Positions 57,554 through 64,000 of a stretch of DNA of 64,000 nt are shown here, piece by piece; within the stretch, counting starts at the first letter, position 1, and each line of letters begins with the position of its first letter. Under the pieces are notes generated by a model. It was not told the origin of the DNA and did not search any database. It saw nothing but the letters and a program-made list of their open reading frames with translations. The stretch covers positions 248,001-312,000 of the forward strand of contig NZ_JACHJK010000007.1 of assembly GCF_014203595.1 (NCBI RefSeq), read 5' to 3'. A program made the translations under genes and the position numbers. This DNA is from Streptomyces echinatus (GTDB lineage Bacteria > Actinomycetota > Actinomycetes > Streptomycetales > Streptomycetaceae).

Positions 57554-58281
57554 CCGCCACCGGCCCCGCCACCGTCCCGGTGACCGCCGCGCTCGCCCTC
57601 GGCGACGACGCCCTGGTGCTCTCGCACCGCCTCGGGGAATGGGCCGGGCACGCCCCCGTGCTGGAGGAGGAGGTCGCCCTCGCCAACATCGCCCTGGACC
57701 TGCTCGGCCAGGCCCGGGTGCTGCTGTCGCTGGCCGGCGACGAGGACGAGCTGGCCTACCTGCGCGAGGAGCGCGCCTTCCGCAACCTCCAGCTGGTCGA
57801 GCAGCCGAACGGCGACTTCGCCCACACCATCGCCCGCCAGCTGTACTTCTCCACGTACCAGCAGCTGCTCTACGCCGAACTGGCAGCGGGAACCGGACCG
57901 TTCGCACCCCTGGCCGCGAAGGCGGTGAAGGAGGTCGCCTACCACCGCGACCACGCCGAGCTGTGGACGCTGCGCCTCGGCGACGGCACGGAGACCAGCC
58001 ATGAACGGATGCGGCTGGCCTGCGACGCGCTCTGGCGGTTCACCGGTGAGATGTTCCAGCCGGTGGAGGGCCTGGACGCGGGCCTCCCCGCCCTGGAAGC
58101 CCGTTGGCTGGAGTCCGTGACCGACGTGCTCGGCCGGGCCGGTCTGACCGTCCCGGAAGGCCCGCGCACCGGAGCCTGGTCGGCGGGAGCCGGCCGGCAG
58201 GGCCTGCACACCGAGCCGTTCGGCCGGATGCTCGCCGAGATGCAGCACCTGCACCGCAGCCACCCGGGAGCGTCATGGTGA
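57550..58281 (+). CDS. paaC: Phenylacetyl-CoA epoxidase subunit PaaC
   Basis: A 243-residue subunit, structurally like PaaA but lacking a working di-iron site; it stabilises PaaA. Family blocks are LGDDALVLSHRLGEWAGHAPVLEEEVALANIALDLLGQARVLL, DFAHTIARQLYFSTYQQLLY and KEVAYHRDHAELWTLRLGDGTETSHERM. The GTG at 57550 overlaps the paaB stop. Together with PaaA it makes the hexameric core. Confidence 0.96.
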   Translation: MTATGPATVPVTAALALGDDALVLSHRLGEWAGHAPVLEEEVALANIALDLLGQARVLLSLAGDEDELAYLREERAFRNLQLVEQPNGDFAHTIARQLYFSTYQQLLYAELAAGTGPFAPLAAKAVKEVAYHRDHAELWTLRLGDGTETSHERMRLACDALWRFTGEMFQPVEGLDAGLPALEARWLESVTDVLGRAGLTVPEGPRTGAWSAGAGRQGLHTEPFGRMLAEMQHLHRSHPGASW

Positions 58282-58808
58282 CCGCCACCGCCCTGGAGGC
58301 GGAGCTGCTGGAGCTGGCCGGATCGGTGCCCGACCCCGAACTGCCCGTGCTCACCCTGCGCGAGCTGGGTGTGCTCCGCGCGGTGCACCTGCACGGCACC
58401 GACGCGGTGGAGGTCGACCTGACCCCCACCTACACCGGCTGCCCGGCCATCGAGGCGATGAGCTCCGACATCGAGCGGGTGCTGCGCGCCCACGGCATGC
58501 GCGAGGTCACGGTCCGCACGGTGCTCACCCCGGCCTGGTCGACCGATGACATCACCTCCGAAGGACGCGACAAGCTCCGGGAGTTCGGTATCGCCCCGCC
58601 GCGGGTGCGGCACGACAGCGGCCCGGTGACGCTGACCCTGGGCCCGACCCGCACCCAGGACGAGGGGAGCGCGACCGAACCGGTCCGCTGCCCGCACTGC
58701 GGCTCGGCCGGCACCGAGCTGCTGAGCCGGTTCTCGTCCACCGCGTGCAAGGCGCTGCGCCGCTGCCTGGACTGCCGGGAACCGTTCGACCACTTCAAGG
58801 AGTTGTGA
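58275..58808 (+). CDS. paaD: PaaD, Fe-S maturation factor of the epoxidase
   Basis: A 177-residue MIP18/DUF59-type protein. The N-terminal domain has SVPDPELPVLTLRELGVLRAV and the conserved TPTYTGCPAIEAM loop with its Cys. A C-terminal zinc ribbon is made of CPHCGS and CLDC. PaaD helps load Fe-S or di-iron cofactors into the epoxidase system. The ATG at 58275 overlaps paaC by seven bases; its stop overlaps the paaE ATG (TGATG). Confidence 0.94.
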   Translation: MVTATALEAELLELAGSVPDPELPVLTLRELGVLRAVHLHGTDAVEVDLTPTYTGCPAIEAMSSDIERVLRAHGMREVTVRTVLTPAWSTDDITSEGRDKLREFGIAPPRVRHDSGPVTLTLGPTRTQDEGSATEPVRCPHCGSAGTELLSRFSSTACKALRRCLDCREPFDHFKEL

Positions 58809-59872
58809 TGGCGCGCTTCCACCCGCTCCCGGTGGCCGCGGTCGACCGGCTCACGGACGACTCCGTCGCCCTCACCTTCTCCGTCCCGCCAGAACTGCGC
58901 GAGGAGTACCGGCACGCGGCCGGCCAGCACCTCGCCCTGCGCCGCCGTGCCGACGGCGCGGAGATCCGGCGCACCTACTCGATCTGCTCGCCCGCCCCCG
59001 ACCCGGCCGGCGAGGGACCGGCCGTCCTGCGGGTGGGGGTGCGCCTGGTCGACGGCGGCGCCTTCTCGACGTACGCGCTGAAGGAGATCGCCGTCGGCGA
59101 CGAGCTGGAGGTGATGACCCCGGCCGGCCGCTTCACCCTGGACCCGGCGCCGGGCCTGTACGCGGCGGTGGTCGGCGGCAGCGGCATCACCCCGGTGCTG
59201 TCCATCGCCGCCACACTGCTGGCGCGCGAGCCGGCGGCCCGGTTCTGCCTGGTCCGCAGCGACCGCACGGCCGCGTCCACGATGTTCCTGGAGGAGGTCG
59301 CCGATCTGAAGGACCGCTATCCGCAGCGGCTTCAGCTGGTGACCGTGCTCTCCCGGGAGGAGCAGCAGGCGGGTCTGCCGTCGGGCCGGCTCGACCAGGA
59401 ACGGCTCACCGGGCTGCTGCCCGCGCTGCTGCCGGTGGAGCAGGTGGCCGGCTGGTTCCTGTGCGGACCGTACGGGCTGGTGCAGGGCGCGGAGCGGGCG
59501 CTGCGCGAGCTTGGCGTGGCCCGGGGCCGGATCCACGAGGAGATCTTCCACGTGGACGCGGGGTCGGCCCCGGCGACGACGGTCGCGGCGCCCGCGCACA
59601 GCACCGTCACCGCGCGGCTCGACGGTCGCGGCGGCAGCTGGCCGGTGCGGGACGGGGAGTCGCTGCTGGAGACGGTGCTGCGCAACCGGCCGGACGCGCC
59701 CTACGCCTGCAAGGGCGGGGTGTGCGGGACGTGCCGGGCCTTCCTGGTCGAGGGCGAGGTGCGCATGGACCGCAACTTCGCGCTGGAGACGGAGGAGACG
59801 GACGCCGGGTACGTACTGGCCTGCCAGTCGCATCCGCTGACGGAAAGGGTGGAGCTGGACTTCGACCGCTGA
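58808..59872 (+). CDS. paaE: Phenylacetyl-CoA epoxidase reductase PaaE
   Basis: A 354-residue electron-transfer subunit. FAD-binding domain with RRTYSICSP and ALKEIAVGDELEVMTPAGRF; NAD(P)-binding domain with VVGGSGITPVLSIAATLL and the GPYGLVQG segment; C-terminal plant-type [2Fe-2S] ferredoxin with CKGGVCGTC and YVLACQSHP giving the four cysteines. It passes NADPH electrons to PaaA. It is the last gene of paaABCDE, and no terminator hairpin was obvious to me immediately after it. Confidence 0.96.
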   Translation: MARFHPLPVAAVDRLTDDSVALTFSVPPELREEYRHAAGQHLALRRRADGAEIRRTYSICSPAPDPAGEGPAVLRVGVRLVDGGAFSTYALKEIAVGDELEVMTPAGRFTLDPAPGLYAAVVGGSGITPVLSIAATLLAREPAARFCLVRSDRTAASTMFLEEVADLKDRYPQRLQLVTVLSREEQQAGLPSGRLDQERLTGLLPALLPVEQVAGWFLCGPYGLVQGAERALRELGVARGRIHEEIFHVDAGSAPATTVAAPAHSTVTARLDGRGGSWPVRDGESLLETVLRNRPDAPYACKGGVCGTCRAFLVEGEVRMDRNFALETEETDAGYVLACQSHPLTERVELDFDR

Positions 59873-59962
59873 GGGCCGTCGCACGGGGAGGGACGGACCA
59901 GGCGGCCTGCCGCCGCGGCCGTCTTCGGGGCACCCGAGCGCTCCGGGGCCGTTCCCTTCTTC

Positions 59963-59976
59963 TAGAACCTGTTCTA
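59963..59976. promoter_or_regulatory. KstR-like operator upstream of the acyl-CoA dehydrogenase
   Basis: TAGAACCTGTTCTA is a perfect palindrome TAGAAC-CT-GTTCTA that fits the KstR motif TnnAACnnGTTnnA recalled from mycobacteria and Rhodococcus. It lies ~98-111 bp before the GTG at 60074 in the 201-bp gap after paaE. Confidence 0.65.
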
Positions 59977-60073
59977 TCTTGACGCACCGTCAGGTCGCTG
60001 GCCGTCAGACCGTCGTCCGCATCGTCCGCCGGACCGGCCGGTCAAGTGACCACACCCGTCGGAAGGACAGGCT

Positions 60074-61216
60074 GTGGACTTCACCTTCAGCGAGGAGCAG
60101 CTGGCCGCGGCCGAGGCGGCGCGAGGAGTGTTCGCCGCGGTGGTGCCCGACTCGGTGCCCAGCCCGGCGCTCACCACCGGCGCCGTGGCCGAGGGCTTCG
60201 ACCGGGCGCTGTGGTCCCGGCTCGCCGACGCGGACCTGCTGAGTCTGCTGCTGGCCGAGGCGCACGGCGGCTCGGGCCTCGACGCCGTCGCGCTGTGCCT
60301 GGTGCTGCGCGAGGCCGGCCGGGTACTGGCGCGGGTGCCGCTGCTGGAGCACAGCGCCGCCCTGGCGGCCGTGCAGGTCCACGGCGGCCCGGAACACGCC
60401 GGCCGGCTGCTGGCCCGGGCGGGCCGCGGCGAGCTGGTGCTGACCGTCGCCGCGCACGGACGTACCGGTCACGACCCGGCCGAACCGGCGGTCACCGCGC
60501 GGCGGGACGGACCGGCGTGGCTGCTGGACGGGGTGCAGACGGCGGTGCCGTGGGCGTACGACGCGGACCTGGTCGTCGTACCGGCGCACACCGAGGGCAC
60601 GGCCGCCGGCCGGACCGTGCTGGCGCTGGTGCCGCGCGAGGCGGACGGGCTGTCGGCGGCCGAGCAGATCTCCACCAGCGGTGAGCGGCTGGCCGAGCTG
60701 CGGCTGCGGTCCGTGCGGGTCGGTCCGGAGGACGTGATCGAGGCGGACGGCGCCTGGGAGTGGCTGCACTCCCTGCTGGTGACCGGGACGTGCGCGCTGG
60801 CGCTCGGACTGGGCGAGCGGGTGCTGCGGATGACCGGTGACTACACCGGCAAGCGGGAGCAGTTCGGGCATCCGATCGCGACGTTCCAGGCGGTGGCCGT
60901 GCAGGCAGCCGACCGGTACATCGACCTGCGCGCCATGGAGGCCACCCTGTGGCAGGCCGCGTGGCGGATCGCCTCCGGGGCACCCGGGGCGCTGCCCGCC
61001 GCCGGGGACGTCGCCGTGGCGAAGATCTGGGCGGCGGAGGGGGTACGGCGCGTGGTGCAGACGGCACAGCATCTGCACGGCGGGTTCGGCGCGGACACCG
61101 ACTACCCGCTGCACCGGTACCACGCCTGGGCCAAGCACCTGGAACTGGCACTCGGCCCGGCGGCGGCGTACGAGGAGAGGCTCGGCGACCTGCTGGCCAC
61201 CCATCCCCTCGGCTGA
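60074..61216 (+). CDS. Acyl-CoA dehydrogenase, FadE/steroid-type
   Basis: A 380-residue acyl-CoA dehydrogenase. N-terminus VDFTFSEEQLAAAEAARGVFA; the flavin region is shortened. The C-terminal part reads HLHGGFGADTDYPLHRYHAWAKHLELALG, the signature of the mycobacterial FadE/ChsE-type subunits that pair as heterotetramers in steroid side-chain or CoA-ring oxidation. I do not see a clear catalytic Glu at the usual position, so the gene may encode the non-catalytic subunit, whose partner is not adjacent. It has a KstR-like operator. The GTG is preceded by GGAAGGACAG. Substrate unknown. Confidence 0.85.
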   Translation: MDFTFSEEQLAAAEAARGVFAAVVPDSVPSPALTTGAVAEGFDRALWSRLADADLLSLLLAEAHGGSGLDAVALCLVLREAGRVLARVPLLEHSAALAAVQVHGGPEHAGRLLARAGRGELVLTVAAHGRTGHDPAEPAVTARRDGPAWLLDGVQTAVPWAYDADLVVVPAHTEGTAAGRTVLALVPREADGLSAAEQISTSGERLAELRLRSVRVGPEDVIEADGAWEWLHSLLVTGTCALALGLGERVLRMTGDYTGKREQFGHPIATFQAVAVQAADRYIDLRAMEATLWQAAWRIASGAPGALPAAGDVAVAKIWAAEGVRRVVQTAQHLHGGFGADTDYPLHRYHAWAKHLELALGPAAAYEERLGDLLATHPLG

Positions 61217-61332
61217 CGAGAGCGGCCTCCCGGGGGCTGCGGCACAGTGCCCGACGGCTCCGGATGCGGGGGCCGCACGGTCAGGAGGCCTGGACGGCCC
61301 GGAAGCCCCCGGACGGCCCGGGAGGCTTCGGC

Positions 61333-61680
61333 TCAGAGGACGAAGCCCGGCTTGCCGTCGTCGGTGACGACCGCGCGGCCCGTCTGCTCCCAGTACTGCA
61401 TGCCGCCGTCGACGTTCACCGCGTCGACGCCCTGCTGGGCCAGGTACATGGTGACCTGGGCCGAGCGGCCGCCCGAGCGGCAGATGACGTGGACGCGGCC
61501 GTCCTGCGGGGCGGCCTCGGTCAGCTCACCGTAACGGGCCACGAACTCGCTGATGGGAATGTGCAGCGCTCCCTCGGCGTGGCCCGCCCGCCACTCGTCG
61601 TCCTCGCGGACGTCCAGCAGGAAGTCACCGTCCTTGAGGTCCGTGACCTGGACCGTGGGCACACCAGCTCCGAAATTCAT
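61333..61680 (-). CDS. Rhodanese-like single-domain protein
   Basis: A 115-residue sulfurtransferase-type domain. The active-site loop Cys67-Arg-Ser-Gly-Gly-Arg-Ser73 is intact (VICRSGGRS), after a DLKDGDFLLDVREDDEWRAGHAEGALHIPI block. It transfers sulfane sulfur from thiosulfate or a persulfide carrier; the precise substrate is unknown. The gene is on the opposite strand to the dehydrogenase. The 116 bp between them contains no clear element beyond short GC repeats. Confidence 0.93.
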   Translation of the reverse strand: MNFGAGVPTVQVTDLKDGDFLLDVREDDEWRAGHAEGALHIPISEFVARYGELTEAAPQDGRVHVICRSGGRSAQVTMYLAQQGVDAVNVDGGMQYWEQTGRAVVTDDGKPGFVL

Positions 61681-61734
61681 GGCCCCGACGCTACCCGAAG
61701 CGAGGGCTTCGCAGCCCTGGCCCGGCTGGACGGC

Positions 61735-62547
61735 TCAGCCCTGCCCCAGCAGAGCGGCCAGCTCGGCCTCGCGCTGGGCGATGTCGGCGCGCAGCCGGTC
61801 ACCGATCTCCTCCAGCAGCCCGTCCGGATCGTCCGGAGAGAGGCGGAGCAGGCCCGCGATCGCGCCTTCCTCCAGCTCACGGGCGACCAGAGCGATCAGT
61901 TCCTTGCGCTGGGCGAGCCATTCGAGGCGGGCGTACAGCTCCTCGGCGGGGCTCGGACGGCGCTCGGGCGGCACCGGCCCGGCGGCCCACTCCTCGGCCA
62001 GCTCCGTGAGAAGGGTCTCGTCACCGCGGGCGTACGCGGCGTTGACCCGGCTGAGGAACTCCTCGCGCCGCTTGCGCTCCTCTTCCTCCTGGGCCAGGTC
62101 GGGGTGCGCCTTGCGGGCGAGGTCGCGGTAGAGCTTGCGGGCCCCCTCGCTGGGCCGCACCCGCGGCGGGGGCTGCACCGCCTGGCCGGTGAGCATGGCG
62201 GTGGCCTCCGGGAACAGGCCGTCCCCGTCCATCCAGCCGTGCAGCAGCTCCTCCACGCCCGGGATCGGCTGCACGCGGGCGCGGGCCTCCTCGGCGAGGC
62301 GGAGGTCCTCGGGATCACCGGTTCGGGCGGCCTTCGCCTCGGCGATCTCCGCGTCCAGTTCCTCGATCCGGACGTAGAGGGGGCCGAGGCGCTGCTCGTG
62401 CAGGCGGGAGAAGTTCTCGACCTCGACGCGGAAGGTCTCCACAGCGATCTCGTACTCGATCAACGCCTGCTCGGCGGCCCGTACGGCCTGTTCCAGCCGT
62501 TCCTCGGGACGCGGCGGCCGGGACCGGTCGGCTTCGGGGGTCGTCAC
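61735..62547 (-). CDS. J-domain-containing protein
   Basis: A 270-residue protein, mainly helical. Long N-terminal coiled coil (about residues 15-80, Glu/Arg-rich heptads). A J-like domain follows around residues 135-175: GARKLYRDLARKAHPDLAQEEEERKRREEFLSRVNAAYARGD, with the HPD tripeptide needed to stimulate DnaK. A second coiled-coil segment closes the protein. Without a Gly/Phe or zinc-finger region it is a type III J-protein, perhaps directing DnaK to a client. It lies 54 bp from the rhodanese start, same strand. Confidence 0.85.
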   Translation of the reverse strand: MTTPEADRSRPPRPEERLEQAVRAAEQALIEYEIAVETFRVEVENFSRLHEQRLGPLYVRIEELDAEIAEAKAARTGDPEDLRLAEEARARVQPIPGVEELLHGWMDGDGLFPEATAMLTGQAVQPPPRVRPSEGARKLYRDLARKAHPDLAQEEEERKRREEFLSRVNAAYARGDETLLTELAEEWAAGPVPPERRPSPAEELYARLEWLAQRKELIALVARELEEGAIAGLLRLSPDDPDGLLEEIGDRLRADIAQREAELAALLGQG

Positions 62548-62927
62548 CCGCCCAGCGTAGCGCTGCGCTCGGCCTGGGCCGGGGTCCGAGGTTCCGGTCC
62601 GGTGAGGATGCGGTGGGCGTGGGTGGGGATGCGGTGTCTCGCCGTGGGGCGATGGGTCCGCTGCCGGGTGCCGGGCCGTCGTGGCCGCTCGCGCAGTTCC
62701 CCGCGCCCCTCAGGAAGCCGCAGTCACGCCTGCTCGACAGCCCCCACCGACCCCAGGAAGCGGCAGGCACGCCTGCTCAGCATCTGCCCACGAGCCTCAG
62801 GGAACTGCGGTATCGCCTGCTCGACAGCTCCCCACCGGCCTCAGGGAACTGCCCTCTCGCCTGCTCAGCACTGCCCGCGTCCCCACCCAGCTGCCGCGCC
62901 GTCCGCTCAGTGGCGGCCCGGGCTTCC
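62548..62927. repeat. Repeat-rich intergenic region with a 44-bp tandem array
   Basis: 380 bp without a gene. A cgcagttccccgcgcccct stretch (62692-62710) is a sequence I recall as common between Streptomyces genes. It is followed by four direct copies of a ~44-bp unit starting at 62708, 62751, 62795 and 62839; the core is CCTCAGGGAACTGC...CGCCTGCTC. Copies 3 and 4 are the most similar. Confidence 0.8.
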
Positions 62928-64000
62928 TCACGCCTCCGTCTCGGCCGCCAGCCGGCCCGTGCGGATGGCTGTGAGGAGGTCGGTGTGGTCCGCCTCGGTG
63001 CGGTCGGCGTAGGAGACGGCGAACGTGGCGATCGCCTCGTCGAGCTCCTCGTTCTTGCCGCAGTACCCGGCGATCAGCCGCGGGTCGGCGCTGTGGGAGT
63101 GGGCGCGGGCCAGCAGCGCGCCGGTCATGCGGCCGTAGTCGTCGATCTGGTCGGTGGCGAGGGCGGCCGGGTCGACGCTGCCCTTGCGGTTGCGGAACTG
63201 ACGCACCTGGTACGGGCGCCCCTCGACGGTGGTCCAGCCGAGCAGGATGTCGCTGACGACCTGCATCCGCTGCTGGCCGAGGACCACCCGGCGGCCCTCG
63301 TGCGCGACCGGCCGGGTCGCGAGCCCGGCCGTGGCCAGGTGCGGGACGAGCACGGAGGGCCGGGCCTCCTTCACCTGGAGGACCAGGGGCTCTCCGCGGT
63401 GGTCGAGCAGCAGGACGACGTACGAGCGGGTGCCGACACTGCCGGTGCCCACCACCCGGAAGGCGACGTCGTGCACGGCGTGCCGGGCCAGCAGCGGGCG
63501 GAGGTCCTCGCCGAGGGTGTCGACGTACGGCTCCAGGGCCGCGACGACCGCCGCGGCCTCGGCGTCCGGGATGCCGCGCAGCACCGGCGGCGCGGGCACG
63601 AACCGGCGTCCGCCGTCCTCGGCCGCCTCGGTCGACTTCGCCGCGAACCGGCCGCTGGTGTTGGACCGGGCCTTCTCCGAGACCCGCTGCAGCGTGCCGA
63701 GCAGGTCGTGGGCGTCGGTGTGGGAGACCAGTTCCTCGTCCGCGATGGCGTTCCAGGCGTCGAGCGCGGGCAGCTTCGCGAGCAGCCGCATGGTGCGGCG
63801 GTAGGCGCCGGCCGCGTCGCGGGCCGCCGCGTGGCAGGTGTCCTCGTCGGCGCCCGCCTCCCGGCCGGCGAGCACCAGCGAGGTCGCGAGCCGCTTCAGG
63901 TCCCACTCCCAGGGGCCGTGCACGGTCTCGTCGAAGTCGTTGAGGTCGATCACGAGGTCGCCGCGGGCGTCGCCGTACAGCCCGAAGTTGGCCGCGTGCG
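62928..64000 (-). CDS. DUF2252 domain protein (5' end outside window)
   Basis: At least 357 residues of a DUF2252 protein. The frame stays open to the right edge (HAANFGLYGDARGDLVIDLNDFDE at the edge), so the annotated ATG at 63953 is internal. DUF2252 has kinase-like elements: VIDLNDFDETVHGPWEWDLKR resembles the acidic catalytic/metal motif, with SYVVLLLDHRGEPLVLQVKEA (Lys) and GQQRMQVVSDILLGW. The family is related to APH/ChoK-like kinases and uncharacterised. The C-terminus is complete (stop 62928-62930). Confidence 0.88.
   Translation of the reverse strand, partial: HAANFGLYGDARGDLVIDLNDFDETVHGPWEWDLKRLATSLVLAGREAGADEDTCHAAARDAAGAYRRTMRLLAKLPALDAWNAIADEELVSHTDAHDLLGTLQRVSEKARSNTSGRFAAKSTEAAEDGGRRFVPAPPVLRGIPDAEAAAVVAALEPYVDTLGEDLRPLLARHAVHDVAFRVVGTGSVGTRSYVVLLLDHRGEPLVLQVKEARPSVLVPHLATAGLATRPVAHEGRRVVLGQQRMQVVSDILLGWTTVEGRPYQVRQFRNRKGSVDPAALATDQIDDYGRMTGALLARAHSHSADPRLIAGYCGKNEELDEAIATFAVSYADRTEADHTDLLTAIRTGRLAAETEA

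Noticed and set aside
59550..59563. CTTCCACGTGGACG in paaE as parS
   Set aside because: Five mismatches to the 14-bp palindrome, inside a conserved coding segment.

Overview
The window is high-GC DNA from a Streptomyces-type actinobacterium. Supporting signs are GTG/TTG starts, strong third-position G/C bias, tightly overlapping operons, a DUF397/XRE pair, a mycothiol-type enzyme, a proteasome activator and a K15-type DD-peptidase. Gene order (metG, aspS, two bkd operons, paa genes) and two ParB-site (parS) sequences place it in the conserved core of the chromosome near oriC. That placement rests on remembered Streptomyces synteny and was not searched. I found no tRNA, rRNA, CRISPR array, IS element or intact prophage.

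Layout. 1-6.2 kb: metG 3' end, an XRE/DUF397 pair with a palindromic operator, a helix-turn-helix protein, DoxX, an orphan AbiEii-like nucleotidyltransferase, and aspS carrying an internal parS. 6.4-12.2 kb: SpoIIE-type phosphatase, AI-2E-family permease, streptothricin-acetyltransferase-like enzyme, pirin, SseB-like protein. 12.5-21.9 kb: acyl-CoA dehydrogenase, M18 aminopeptidase, thioredoxin-NHL protein, secreted RTX-repeat protein, cupin and GlxA/AraC regulator, LURP-one protein, nitrilase-superfamily amidase. 22-29.2 kb: mycothiol-dependent isomerase-family protein, a methyltransferase relic, MFS/GntR pair, K15-type DD-transpeptidase, a YtrA-type GntR repressor with a DUF1648 membrane protein, and a Bro-N protein.

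29.2-39.3 kb: first branched-chain 2-oxoacid dehydrogenase (BCKDH) operon, orphan response regulator, small-molecule kinase, two divergent membrane Ser/Thr kinases, and the proteasome activator Bpa. 39.5-44.7 kb: surface protein, quinone oxidoreductase, RCK potassium channel, moeA and mobA, with a perfect parS across the moeA/channel junction. 44.8-53 kb: second BCKDH operon, its divergent Lrp regulator, and a TetR/3-hydroxyacyl-CoA dehydrogenase operon divergent from paaN. 53.1-55.8 kb: DUF5819-HTTM-TrmH operon. 56.2-59.9 kb: paaABCDE, phenylacetyl-CoA epoxidase. 60-64 kb: acyl-CoA dehydrogenase behind a KstR-like box, rhodanese, J-domain protein, a tandem repeat region, and the 3' part of a DUF2252 gene.

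How the genes fit together: the right half is a catabolic block feeding acyl-CoAs into central metabolism (branched-chain 2-oxoacids through BCKDH, phenylacetate through PaaABCDE/PaaN/hydroxyacyl-CoA dehydrogenase). The main new observation is a 14-bp operator, ACCGnnCGnnCGGT or one mismatch from it, in three intergenic regions: bkd2/lrp, hydroxyacyl dehydrogenase/paaN, and upstream of paaA. This predicts one TetR-family (PaaR-like) regulator, encoded at 49.0-49.6 kb, coordinating all three. The same three regions also hold DnaA-box-like sequences.
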